NCBI GenBank assembly: GCA_009377755.1
Contig: WHTM01000013.1
Location: 47,489 to 111,488 of the forward strand
Source: Hyphomicrobiales bacterium
GTDB lineage: Bacteria; Pseudomonadota; Alphaproteobacteria; Rhizobiales; Xanthobacteraceae
Length of the DNA stretch: 64,000 nucleotides
Reading direction: 5' to 3'
Shown here: positions 49,242-58,095 of the stretch, one piece after another
Numbering within the stretch: position 1 is the first letter of the stretch
How the letters are laid out: the number at the start of each line of letters is the position of its first letter
The notes under the pieces: model-generated
Told to the model about the DNA's origin: nothing
The model's input: the letters and a program-made list of their open reading frames with translations, nothing else
Database searches by the model: none
Translations under genes and position numbers: made by a program

Positions 49242-51379
49242 GTGACTTAGACCAGGGGTCGCTGCCAACGAGCAAGGGTGGGTTGCGAGCCGCAGCCTCC
49301 ACCGGAGGGAACAGGCTGAGCCTGCGGCAGCGCTTGACCTATCTCACCGCCGCCATCTGCGCTGTCATCACACTCGTCGCTCTTGCCGGTGCGTGGTCCA
49401 TCACCGCGCTGGGGCCGGCTCCAGTCGGCAACGACCTTGTCTACTCCAAGCTGGTGCTGGATCGCGAAGGACGGCTGTTGCGCGCGTATGCAACGCCCAA
49501 CGGGTATTGGCGCCTTCCGGTCTCGGTCGGGGCCGTCGATCCGCGTTTTCTTACGCTGCTGTTCGCCTACGAGGACAAGCGGTTCCGTGAGCATTTCGGA
49601 GTCGATCCCCGGGCGATGTTGCGCGCCACGTATCAGTTCCTGCGCAATGGCCATATCGTCTCTGGCGCATCGACGCTCACCATGCAGGTGGCGCGACTTA
49701 TTGAGCCGCGGCCGGACCGCACGGTGTTGGCGAAGTTGCGCCAGATCGCGCGTGCGGTCGAATTGGAGCGGCGCCTGAGCAAGGACGAGATCCTCAACCT
49801 CTATCTCAACCTCGCGCCCTATGGCGGAAACCTGGAGGGCATCCGCGCAGCATCGCTCGCCTATTTTGGGCGCGAGCCGCGAAGGCTCACGCTGGGCGAG
49901 GCGGCCTTGCTGGTCGCGCTGCCGCAATCGCCCGAGGCGCGCCGGCCGGACCGTGCCAACGCCGCGGCGCGCCGTGCGCGCGATCGTGTGCTCGACCGTG
50001 CGGCTGCCGCCGGGGCGATACCGCATGGCGAGGCCGCGCACGCCAAAGCCGAGCCGGTTCCGACCGTACGGCGGTCGATGCCGATGCTTGCGCCGCATGC
50101 GGCGGATCAGGTCATGGCAATCGCGCCTGACCGGACGGTGCACCGGCTGACCATCGATGCGTTCCAGCAACGCAGCCTTGAGTATCTGGCGCGGGAGCGT
50201 GCCCCCACGCTTGGGCCCGACGTTTCCGTCGCCATCGTTGCCATCGATAACGCCAGCGGCGACGTCCTCGCACGCGTCGGCTCGGGGGATTACTTCGACG
50301 AGCGCCGTGCCGGGCAGGTGGACATGACCGGGGCGGTTCGCTCGCCCGGCTCCGCGCTCAAGCCCTTCATCTATGGGCTTGGCTTCGAAGACGGGTTGAT
50401 GCATCCGGAGACGCTGATCGACGATCGGCCCGCGCGCTACGGCGGCTATGCGCCGGAGAACTTCGACCTCACCTTCCAGGGCACTGTGACGGTGCGGCAG
50501 GCGTTGCAATTCTCGCTCAACGTTCCGGCCGTGGCGGTGCTCGATAAGGTCGGCGCGAGCCGGCTGACCGCCCGCCTCGCCAACGCCGGCGCGGCGTTGC
50601 AACTGCCGAAAGGCGAGGCGCCGGGGCTCGCCATGGCGCTCGGCGGCGTCGGCATCAGGCTGACCGATCTCACCATGCTGTATTCCGGCATTGCACGGCT
50701 CGGCACCACCCTGCCGGCAACCGAGCGCGCGGACCGCCCGCCCGGATCCGCGTTGCGGCTTATCGATCCGGTTGCCGCCTGGTATGTCGGCAACGTTCTG
50801 ATCGGCGCCCCGCCGCCGGAGAACGGTGTGCGCGGCCGCATCGCCTTCAAGACCGGCACGTCGTACGGCTACCGGGATGCCTGGGCGGTCGGCTTCGATG
50901 GCAAGCGGACCATCGGTGTCTGGGTCGGCCGTGCCGACGGAGCGCCGGTCCCCGGCATGATCGGCCGTACCGCCGCGGCGCCGGTTCTGTTCGACGCTTT
51001 CGCGCGCACCGGCCGCATTGTCCGGCTGCCACCGCCGCCGAAAGGGGTGATCTTCGCGCCGACCGCGAAGCTGCCGCAGACCCTGGTGCGGTTCCGCCCG
51101 TCAGGCCTGGTCGGAGGCGCGCCGCCGCCGCGCATCGTCTTTCCGCAAAACGGCGTTCGGCTCGACGTCGCCGGCACCGGGCGGGGGAAGCTGGAGCCGG
51201 TCGGCGTCAAAGTCGCCGGTGGCACGCCGCCGCTCACCGTGCTCGTCAACGGTTCGCCCGTGGCGGGCGGCCGCGGCCATCGCACTCTGTTCTTCGATCC
51301 GGACGGACCGGGGTTCTTGCGGCTCACGGTCATGGATGCGACGGGCGCCGCCGACAGCGTCGTCGTCCGCATCCAATAG
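49238..51379 (+). CDS. pbpC: Penicillin-binding protein 1C
   Basis: The 713-residue bifunctional peptidoglycan synthase has one membrane anchor (YLTAAICAVITLVALAGAWS). The glycosyltransferase GT51 domain shows FAYEDKRFREHFGVD near residue 110 and STLTMQVARL. The transpeptidase carries SPGSALKP near residue 368, SLN in QFSLNVPAV near 425, and KTGTS near 537. The C-terminal PBP1C domain (IVFPQNGVRLDVAG onward) is also present. Length and partner (A2M gene directly before it) are typical. Confidence 0.95.
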   Translation: MSDLDQGSLPTSKGGLRAAASTGGNRLSLRQRLTYLTAAICAVITLVALAGAWSITALGPAPVGNDLVYSKLVLDREGRLLRAYATPNGYWRLPVSVGAVDPRFLTLLFAYEDKRFREHFGVDPRAMLRATYQFLRNGHIVSGASTLTMQVARLIEPRPDRTVLAKLRQIARAVELERRLSKDEILNLYLNLAPYGGNLEGIRAASLAYFGREPRRLTLGEAALLVALPQSPEARRPDRANAAARRARDRVLDRAAAAGAIPHGEAAHAKAEPVPTVRRSMPMLAPHAADQVMAIAPDRTVHRLTIDAFQQRSLEYLARERAPTLGPDVSVAIVAIDNASGDVLARVGSGDYFDERRAGQVDMTGAVRSPGSALKPFIYGLGFEDGLMHPETLIDDRPARYGGYAPENFDLTFQGTVTVRQALQFSLNVPAVAVLDKVGASRLTARLANAGAALQLPKGEAPGLAMALGGVGIRLTDLTMLYSGIARLGTTLPATERADRPPGSALRLIDPVAAWYVGNVLIGAPPPENGVRGRIAFKTGTSYGYRDAWAVGFDGKRTIGVWVGRADGAPVPGMIGRTAAAPVLFDAFARTGRIVRLPPPPKGVIFAPTAKLPQTLVRFRPSGLVGGAPPPRIVFPQNGVRLDVAGTGRGKLEPVGVKVAGGTPPLTVLVNGSPVAGGRGHRTLFFDPDGPGFLRLTVMDATGAADSVVVRIQ

Positions 51380-51586
51380 GCCGGCGCGCTTTCCCGCGGC
51401 CGCTATTCTCTTTATGGTGCGCGCAGGGGCGGCTGGATGCCATCAAAGCCACCCGAAAGATACGCCTTTTCATTGAGTTATGGCGCGTGCTTGAGAAGTG
51501 CCTTCGCTGCCGGGTCGGGGCCTGAGCAGCGCCGCGAAACCGGATTTCAATCGTAACGAACGCCCACTGGATCGATATCGCGACCT

Positions 51587-53308
51587 ATGACCATAACCAC
51601 CACAGCCCGCCCGGCGTCCCGGACGGGCAGAGACCTGCCGGCCATCGTCGATCATGCGACGCGTTCGCATGTGCGCGCCGTGGTGGTGCTGGCGCTGTTC
51701 TCGCTGCTGATGTTTCTGCCCGGCTTGTTCCAGGTGCCGCCGATGGATCGCGACGAGTCGCGCTTCGCCCAGGCATCCAAGCAGATGGTGGAGACCGGCG
51801 ACTATGTCGATATCCGGTTTCTCGATGAGGTTCGCTACAAGAAACCAGTCGGCGTCTATTGGCTGCAGGCGGGCGTGGTGAAGACAGCCCGCGCCATCGG
51901 CGTACCCGATGCGCTCACGACGATCGGTCTGTACCGCATCCCCTCGCTGCTCGGCGCCATCGGCGCAGTGCTGCTCACCTATTGGGCGGCGCTTCCCTTT
52001 GTGGCGCGGCGCAGCGCCGTGCTGGCCGCCCTGATGATGGCAGGGTCGGTGCTCCTTGGGGTCGAGGCGCGGCTGGCCAAGACCGACGCGGTGCTGCTGT
52101 TCACGATCATCGCGGCGATGGGCGCGCTGGCCCGCGCCTACATGCGGTACGAGCCTGACCGAAAGGACGGCGATCGCGGCTTGGTGTTGCCGGCAATCTT
52201 CTGGACGGCGTTTGCTGCGGGCTTTTTGATCAAAGGGCCGGTGATCCTCCTGTTCGTCGGTCTCACGGTCTTGACGTTGGCGATTGCCGATCGCTCGCTG
52301 CAATGGGCGAAGGTGCTGCGCCCCGCTGCCGGCACGTTCTGGTTCCTGTTGCTGGTTGTGCCCTGGTTTTTTGCCATCGTCTTTCGCAGCGGCGGGAGCT
52401 TTTTCGCCGGATCGGTCGGTCACGACATGATGTTGAAGGTGGCGAGCGGGCAGGAATCGCACGGCGCGCCGCCCGGACTCTATCTGTTGCTGTTCTGGTT
52501 CACCTTCTGGCCCGGCGCGATGCTGGCGGGAATGGCAGCGCCGGGGATATGGAGGACGCGGCGCGAGAAGGGCATCAAGTTCCTACTGGCGTGGCTCGTC
52601 CCCGCGTGGATCGTGTTCGAACTGGTGGTAACGAAACTTCCGCACTACGTGCTGCCGACCTACCCGGCAATCGCCATCCTGATCGCCAGCGTGGTCGAAC
52701 GCGGATCGTTGTCGCGGCGGTTCTGGCTGGAACTTGGAACCTTATGGTGGCTGCTGGTTCCGCTGCTGATGACCGGGGCTGTTGTCGCCGCTCTCGTCAT
52801 GTTCACTGATCAGCTTGGGCTGCTGGCCTGGCCGTTCGCCGCTGCCGCTGTCGTATTCGGCCTGCTGGCATGGCGGCAGTATTCTAGCGACGGCGCCGAG
52901 CGTTCGCTGCTGCAGGCGCTGGTGGCGTCGCTCCTGATTGCCGTGACCGTCTACGCGATCACGATGCCATCGCTGAGCCGGCTGTTTCCCAGCGTGCAGC
53001 TTGCGCAGGCGCTCGGTGCGGCGGACTGCCGGCGACCGGTGGCCGCCTCGGCGGGCTTCCTGGAGCCAAGCCTGCCGTTCCTCGCGGGCACATCGACGGT
53101 CCTGGCCAGCAGCGCGGGGGCCGCTGATTTCCTGGCGCAGGGAGGCTGCCGTTTTGCGCTGGTGGAGGGGCGATCGGAACCGGAGTTCCAGCAACGCGCG
53201 CGAGCGATCGGCCTGCGTTATTCCGCGTGGCGCCGCGTCGAAGGCATCAATTACAGCAACGGCCGTCTGGTCACGGTCACGCTCTATCGCGCCGAGGCGC
53301 AGCCATGA
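51587..53308 (+). CDS. GT39/ArnT-like membrane glycosyltransferase
   Basis: The 573-residue protein has about 11-12 membrane segments. The early DRDESRFAQASKQMVETGD carries the Asp-Glu pair typical of ArnT/PMT enzymes, with KPVGVYWLQAG after it. These use undecaprenyl- or dodecaprenyl-phosphate sugars as donors and act on the periplasmic side. The C-terminal part is soluble (residues about 470-573). Its neighbours (PAP2, GT2, LAB_N) match the lipid A modification gene sets seen in Rhizobium (Rgt proteins), so lipid A is the likely acceptor. ATGA overlaps the next gene (53305-53308). Confidence 0.87.
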   Translation: MTITTTARPASRTGRDLPAIVDHATRSHVRAVVVLALFSLLMFLPGLFQVPPMDRDESRFAQASKQMVETGDYVDIRFLDEVRYKKPVGVYWLQAGVVKTARAIGVPDALTTIGLYRIPSLLGAIGAVLLTYWAALPFVARRSAVLAALMMAGSVLLGVEARLAKTDAVLLFTIIAAMGALARAYMRYEPDRKDGDRGLVLPAIFWTAFAAGFLIKGPVILLFVGLTVLTLAIADRSLQWAKVLRPAAGTFWFLLLVVPWFFAIVFRSGGSFFAGSVGHDMMLKVASGQESHGAPPGLYLLLFWFTFWPGAMLAGMAAPGIWRTRREKGIKFLLAWLVPAWIVFELVVTKLPHYVLPTYPAIAILIASVVERGSLSRRFWLELGTLWWLLVPLLMTGAVVAALVMFTDQLGLLAWPFAAAAVVFGLLAWRQYSSDGAERSLLQALVASLLIAVTVYAITMPSLSRLFPSVQLAQALGAADCRRPVAASAGFLEPSLPFLAGTSTVLASSAGAADFLAQGGCRFALVEGRSEPEFQQRARAIGLRYSAWRRVEGINYSNGRLVTVTLYRAEAQP

Positions 53309-54156
53309 GCATTAGTGGCGGCCTCACGGCGGGCGGCGGGCTGATCCTGCTGAGGCAGGTGAAGCCGAACGTCGCCGCCTGGGCCGGCTTCCTGCGCCGG
53401 ACGCCGCGCGGCGGGCGCGGCTTGGGTCTGTGGCACTGGTCCGCGCGCGTCGTGATCGGTGCCGCAGCGACGCTCGCCGTTCTAGCCGTGGTGGTCGTCA
53501 CGATCGATGCCTGGGCGATCGGCCAATCGCGCGCATTGCCGCCCGAGTTCCATATGATCTTCGGCACCATCACGGATTTCGGCAAATCCGGTTGGTTCCT
53601 GTTTCCGATCGGGCTTGCCTTGGTGGTCCTCGGTCTGGTGGCGTCGCCGCGGATCGGCCGGGGCTGCCTGCTCGTCGTCGCAGCCCTTGCGGTCCGCCTG
53701 TCTTTCGTGTTCGCGGCGATTGCATTGCCGGGCCTCTTTGCGACAATTGTCAAGCGGCTGATCGGCCGCGCGCGGCCATTCGTAGGCGGTTCCGCCGACC
53801 CCTATCTCTACGACCCGTTCGTCTGGCAAGCCGCGTACGCGAGCCTGCCGTCCGGCCATGCTACCACCGCCTTTGCCGCTTCGGTCGCGATCGGCTCACT
53901 GTGGCCGCAGACGCGACCCTACGTGTGGCTCTATGCGCTGCTCATCGCCGTCAGCCGTGTCGTGGTCACTGTGCACCATCCGAGCGACGTGATCGCCGGC
54001 GCGGTAGTCGGTGTGGTTGGGGCGGTGCTGGTGCGCAACTGGTTCGCCGGCCGGCGGCTTGCATTCACGATCGATGCAGGCGGCAATGTTCACCGCATGC
54101 CGGCACCGTCCTGGCGGCGGATCAAATCGGTTGCCCGCCGACTTTGGGCTGCCTAA
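53305..54156 (+). CDS. PAP2-family lipid phosphatase, LpxE/LpxF-like
   Basis: A 283-residue membrane phosphatase with the complete PAP2 signature: KRLIGRARPF near residue 150, SLPSGHATTAF near 182, and SRVVVTVHHPSDV near 217. About six membrane segments are seen. It would remove phosphate from lipids on the periplasmic face. In this operon the best guess is a lipid A phosphate, as with LpxE/LpxF, but undecaprenyl diphosphate or phosphatidylglycerophosphate are possible. The start ATG 53305 overlaps the previous stop. Confidence 0.88.
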   Translation: MSISGGLTAGGGLILLRQVKPNVAAWAGFLRRTPRGGRGLGLWHWSARVVIGAAATLAVLAVVVVTIDAWAIGQSRALPPEFHMIFGTITDFGKSGWFLFPIGLALVVLGLVASPRIGRGCLLVVAALAVRLSFVFAAIALPGLFATIVKRLIGRARPFVGGSADPYLYDPFVWQAAYASLPSGHATTAFAASVAIGSLWPQTRPYVWLYALLIAVSRVVVTVHHPSDVIAGAVVGVVGAVLVRNWFAGRRLAFTIDAGGNVHRMPAPSWRRIKSVARRLWAA

Positions 54157-54203
54157 AAGGCGGATGCCCGTCGCCGTAATCGTCGGCGATTCTGGGATGA
54201 ACC

Positions 54204-54968
54204 ATGACCGACAATCCAGCCACGTTGGCCGCGCCGCCCGCCGTGTCGGTGGTCGTGCCGGTGAACAATGAAGCCGAAAATATTGCGCCGCTATTGGCCG
54301 AGATCGAAGCGGCGCTCCGCGGGCCGCGGTCCTACGAAGTCATCTTCGTTGACGACGGCTCGACCGACGATACGGAGGCTGTGCTCGACCGCCTAATGGC
54401 TGCGCGGCCGCGGCTGCGGCAGATCAAGCATGATCGCGCGAGCGGCAAGTCGGCGGCATTGCGCTCTGGCGTGCGGGCGGCCCGCGCGCCATTCATTGTC
54501 ATACTCGATGGCGACGGTCAGAACAATCCCGCCGAAATTCCCGCCTTGATCGACGCCCTGCATCATGGCGGGGCGAGCGTCGGGCTCGTCAACAGCGTCC
54601 GCGTCGGCCGCAAGGACACGGAATTCAAACGTCTGCAATCGCGCATTGCCAATCGCATCCGCGCCGCACTACTTCGCGACGGTACGCGTGATAGTGTCTC
54701 CGGCCTCAAGGCATTCCCACGCGAGGTCTTCCTGTCGCTGCCGTTCTTCGACGGATTGCACCGGTTCATGCCGGCCCTCGTCCGGCGCGAAGGATATGCG
54801 CTTCTTCAGGTCGACGTGATCGACCGCCCGCGCCAGCATGGCCGAAGCCACTACGGAATGTGGAACAGGCTGTGGGTCGGCATTCTCGATCTTTTCGGCG
54901 TGTGGTGGTTGATACGCCGCAAGAAGCACCAACCCATGGTGACTGAGGTGGCACGCAATGCTGATTGA
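54204..54968 (+). CDS. GT2 polyprenyl-phosphate sugar transferase (ArnC/RgtE/DPM-like)
   Basis: A 254-residue cytoplasmic-face glycosyltransferase: VSVVVPVNNEAENIAPLLAE, EVIFVDDGSTDDTEAVLDRL, VILDGDGQNNPAEI (DxD near residue 101) and VRVGRKDTEFKRLQSRIANR. This matches dolichol-phosphate-mannose synthase-like enzymes that load a sugar onto a polyprenyl phosphate. There is no C-terminal membrane pair (only a WVGILDLFGVWWL segment). In the operon it would make the donor for the GT39 enzyme. It overlaps the next gene by 11 bases. Confidence 0.88.
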   Translation: MTDNPATLAAPPAVSVVVPVNNEAENIAPLLAEIEAALRGPRSYEVIFVDDGSTDDTEAVLDRLMAARPRLRQIKHDRASGKSAALRSGVRAARAPFIVILDGDGQNNPAEIPALIDALHHGGASVGLVNSVRVGRKDTEFKRLQSRIANRIRAALLRDGTRDSVSGLKAFPREVFLSLPFFDGLHRFMPALVRREGYALLQVDVIDRPRQHGRSHYGMWNRLWVGILDLFGVWWLIRRKKHQPMVTEVARNAD

Positions 54969-55293
54969 GTTGTCGCAGAGTATCGGAACCTTCTTCCATG
55001 AAGTATTCCTGATCAAGATGAGCTGGTGGGTCGCGCTCGGATTCCTCGCGCAAGGCCTCTTCACGATGCGCTTTCTGGTGCAGTGGATCGCGTCGGAACG
55101 TGCGGGCAAGAGTGTCGTTCCGCTCGCGTTCTGGGTATTCTCGATCGGCGGCGGAGTGCTGATGCTGGTCTACGCGCTGTACATCAAGGATCCGGTGTTC
55201 ATCACCGGCCAGGCGTTCGGCGTGTTCATCTATCTGCGCAATCTTTATTTCGTGCTGCGCGACAAGTCGCCAGGCACGGCGTCGGGCGGGTAA
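54958..55293 (+). CDS. Lipid A-disaccharide synthase N-terminal domain (LAB_N) protein
   Basis: A 111-residue membrane protein with three or four hydrophobic segments: WVALGFLAQGLFTMRFLVQW, SVVPLAFWVFSIGGGVLMLV and FITGQAFGVFIYLRNLYFVL. The LAB_N domain is found at the N-terminus of some LpxB proteins and as a separate small protein next to sugar-loading enzymes (RgtF type in Rhizobium, from memory). Its role may be helping or flipping the polyprenyl-linked sugar. Its end overlaps the converging gene by 49 bases (55245-55293). Confidence 0.88.
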   Translation: MLIELSQSIGTFFHEVFLIKMSWWVALGFLAQGLFTMRFLVQWIASERAGKSVVPLAFWVFSIGGGVLMLVYALYIKDPVFITGQAFGVFIYLRNLYFVLRDKSPGTASGG

Positions 55294-56507
55294 CGCCGCG
55301 CCGAATAATCGTCCAATCGGGAGAATGCCGACGCCATGTCCTTGGCGCCCTGGTGCTTGATCTCGCGATCCATCTTGGCGTCGGTTGCCGCCAACAGCCT
55401 GGCGACGACGTTGTTGCGGATGACGACCGGATTGCGCTCGTAGCTCGGCTGGCGAAAGAAATTGGAGGTCGGTACCTGGCGGCGCATCGCGTCAGGCATG
55501 GTGACGATGTCGAATCCGTTGCCGTCGCCGGTGAAGTTCATCATCTCGAGTTCGGCCGCGTTTAGCGGCCGCGCGACCCCCTTGCGGCGAGCAAACACGA
55601 CCGAGTCGAGAAGCTTCTGGGTCGGCAACAGCGGACCAACGTCAATATCCAGGTTCAGCGCGTGAAGGGCGAAACCTTGCGGCGTGTCCCCGAGCTTCTC
55701 ATGTTCGGCCCAGCGGACCGGCACGGTGCGGCTGAAGTCGATCATGCGCCGCAGGATCGCGATCTTGCGCTGGATCGCCTCCCGCGCCTCGCCCGATAGC
55801 CGCGCTTCCTTGGCTTCCAGCGCCGTCACGAAGCGGTCGCCCTTTTCGGCCAGAATCCCGATGGTGTTGGGAGTGAGCAACTGGTTGTATCCGAGCGCGG
55901 TCGAGATCGCTCTGGCGCCAACGCGCCGATACTGCAGACCAGCCTGCGCATCGTATTTGCCGTTGCCACCGGCTTCGAAGGCGTAGATGCGCACCGCCTG
56001 CTCTTTGGTCAGCCCGGCGGCCGACGCCGCTAGGACGTAGGCGCGCTTGAATTTAATCTCGCCGCGCGGCCGCTGGGGAACAAAGCTAAAATGCTCCACT
56101 GCGGCCCTGAGGAAATCGGCAATGACCGGCACATACTTCCGCACACGCAGTGGCGCGTGACCGGCTGGCGCCGCGGGATCGACAAGTCGCGGCGGCCCGG
56201 AATAGGCCGGCGGCTGCGTCAGAACGTAGTCGTCGAGTAGGATCTCCTGGTCGTTGCGGCGCTTGTTGATGCGAATGCGCCTCTTCTCGGCGATCGTCGT
56301 CCAGTACGCCGTTGCCTCGGCCTCGTATTGCTGGCGGGCGAGGCTGTAGTCCGCGAGCTTCCGCCGATATTCGGCGGTTGGGTCAAGCGCGCCAGCGGGC
56401 GCGGCCGGATCCGTGGCGGACGGTTGGGCGACAAGCGGCCCGCATGGCGACAGCAGCAACGCGGTAAGGACGACGCCGCAGCGTGCACTGGTCGATGTAA
56501 GCCCCAT
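55245..56507 (-). CDS. Exported hypothetical protein with a possible lysozyme-like core
   Basis: Family not assigned. The 420-residue protein has a signal peptide (VVLTALLLSPCGPLVAQ), a helical, Tyr/Gln-rich region (RQQYEAEATAYWTTIAEKRR), and a central part reading AVRIYAFEAGGNGKYDAQAG and ISTALGYNQLLTPNTIGIL. The pattern Glu, then Gly-rich turn, then GYNQLL recalls the catalytic region of lytic transglycosylases (Glu near residue 178). This is inference and no database search was possible. It ends inside the converging LAB_N gene and starts 16 bases after the stop of the cystathionine lyase-like gene. Confidence 0.7.
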   Translation of the reverse strand: MGLTSTSARCGVVLTALLLSPCGPLVAQPSATDPAAPAGALDPTAEYRRKLADYSLARQQYEAEATAYWTTIAEKRRIRINKRRNDQEILLDDYVLTQPPAYSGPPRLVDPAAPAGHAPLRVRKYVPVIADFLRAAVEHFSFVPQRPRGEIKFKRAYVLAASAAGLTKEQAVRIYAFEAGGNGKYDAQAGLQYRRVGARAISTALGYNQLLTPNTIGILAEKGDRFVTALEAKEARLSGEAREAIQRKIAILRRMIDFSRTVPVRWAEHEKLGDTPQGFALHALNLDIDVGPLLPTQKLLDSVVFARRKGVARPLNAAELEMMNFTGDGNGFDIVTMPDAMRRQVPTSNFFRQPSYERNPVVIRNNVVARLLAATDAKMDREIKHQGAKDMASAFSRLDDYSARRYPPDAVPGDLSRSTK

Positions 56508-56523
56508 TTGTCCGGCCCGCGGG

Positions 56524-57723
56524 TTATGAGGCCGCGGCGAGCGCCGCGAAACCGCGCTCGAGGTCGGCGATCAAGTCGCCGGCGTCCTCGATCCCGATGT
56601 GGAAGCGCAGCGTCGGCCCTCCGGGCGCCCATGTCATCGAGCGGTAGCTCGAACAGTCGAACGGAACCACCAGGCTCTCGTAGCCGCCCCAGGAAAAACC
56701 CATCCCAAACAGCGTCAGCGTGTTTAGGAACGCATGGACCGCCTTCTCCGGCACCGGCCTGAGCACGATGCTGAACAAGCCCGAAGCACCTGTGAAATCG
56801 CGCTTCCAGATGGCGTGACCCGGGTCTTGCGGCAGCGCCGGATGCAGCACCCGCAGGACTTCCGGCCGCTCCGCAAGCCAGCGCGCGATCCGCAGCCCGG
56901 ACTCCTGGTGTCGCGAGAGCCGCACCGCCATGGTCCGCAAGCCGCGCAGCGCGAGATAGACGTCGTCCGGCCCGGCGCACAGGCCGAGCGCCCACGAGGT
57001 GTCCCTGATCCTTTGCCAGGTCGCGGCGTTGGCCGAGATCGTGCCGAACATGAGGTCCGAATGGCCGCCGATATACTTGGTCCCCGCCTGGATGGAGATA
57101 TCCACGCCCTTCTCGAAGGCGCGGAAGAACAGCGGCGTCGCCCAGGTATTGTCCATGAGCACAGCGACGCCGCGCGCCTTCGCCGCGGCGGCGATTGCCG
57201 GGATGTCCTGCATCTCGAAGGATTGCGAACCAGGCGCCTCGACGAACACCGCCTTGGTCTTCGGCTGGAGCAGTTGCTCGATGCCGGCGCCGATCAGAGG
57301 ATCGTAATAGGTCGTGGAAACGCCGAAGCGCTTGAGCATTGTATTGCAGAACACCCGCGTTGGCCGGTAGACGCTATCGCTGACGAGAATGTGATCGCCT
57401 GTCTCGACGACCGAGAAGATCGCGGTCGAGATGGCCGCGAGCCCAGACGGCAACAGTGCCACGCCGGCGCAGGCAGGGCCTTCGAGGTCGGCGAGGGCTT
57501 TTTCCAGCGCCTCGGTGGTCGGCGTGCCCTTGCGTCCGTACTGATAGCGGGCCCGATGCGCGACGAGGTCCTCGGCGGTCGGGTAGAGCAGGGTCGAGGC
57601 ATGATAGACTGGCGGATTGACGTAGCCGTAATGCGCCTGCGGATCGCGTCCCGCCACGACGAGTCGGGTCTCGGGCTGGAGCACTGGCTGTTCGTCGGCA
57701 ATCTCTTTTGGCGGCTTGTTCAT
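56524..57723 (-). CDS. metC: Cystathionine beta-lyase-like PLP enzyme
   Basis: The 399-residue Cys/Met metabolism PLP enzyme has YGRKGTPTTEALEKALADLE, VALLPSGLAAISTAIFSVVE, and the PLP lysine in SIQAGTKYIGGHSDLMFGTI near residue 210. Later motifs are GLRTMAVRLSRHQESGLRIA and RFHIGIEDAGDLIADLERGF. It splits cystathionine to homocysteine in methionine synthesis, or acts on related thioethers; the family cannot be told apart fully by eye. ATG 57723 is chosen (MNKPPKEIADEQ) since the longer frame is not conserved-looking. A CysE-like gene is about 50 kb away, so it is not part of one operon. Confidence 0.85.
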   Translation of the reverse strand: MNKPPKEIADEQPVLQPETRLVVAGRDPQAHYGYVNPPVYHASTLLYPTAEDLVAHRARYQYGRKGTPTTEALEKALADLEGPACAGVALLPSGLAAISTAIFSVVETGDHILVSDSVYRPTRVFCNTMLKRFGVSTTYYDPLIGAGIEQLLQPKTKAVFVEAPGSQSFEMQDIPAIAAAAKARGVAVLMDNTWATPLFFRAFEKGVDISIQAGTKYIGGHSDLMFGTISANAATWQRIRDTSWALGLCAGPDDVYLALRGLRTMAVRLSRHQESGLRIARWLAERPEVLRVLHPALPQDPGHAIWKRDFTGASGLFSIVLRPVPEKAVHAFLNTLTLFGMGFSWGGYESLVVPFDCSSYRSMTWAPGGPTLRFHIGIEDAGDLIADLERGFAALAAAS

Positions 57724-58095
57724 GCGTAAGACCCGCGAATCATTGAACACGTCTGTAATCTGACCGCCGACCCCGGAGCAGCGCAGAACCCGGCACGGCG
57801 GCGCAGACGCGGCATTTGGTACCACAGGCCAGGGAGGCTGGCCTCCAGTGTCTTCAGAATGTGGGACGAATGGGGAAACAGGCGCAAGAACCAGATTCGC
57901 TTGGAGGCCTGCGCGAGCACGTCAACCCCTTGACCTGAATGCTCAATCGTTCTGAGATGCCGGTATCCGGTTGGTCGGATCGCGTCTATCAGGATCGAGC
58001 GATGGCTTGCGGAAAAGCCGTTCGCTCGAAGCGATGAACGTGGTCGACGCTTCCGATCCATGTCACCATACAACGCTGGCAGCAGAGGCACAGTC
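57724..58095. other. Intergenic region between diverging genes
   Basis: These 372 bases separate the cystathionine lyase-like gene from the amino-acid transporter operon. A weak promoter-like pair reading towards the transporter exists (TTGACC with a 17-base spacer to TGAGAT, in the 57930s-57950s), but only three of six -10 bases match. No SAM riboswitch or other RNA was recognised. Confidence 0.4.
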
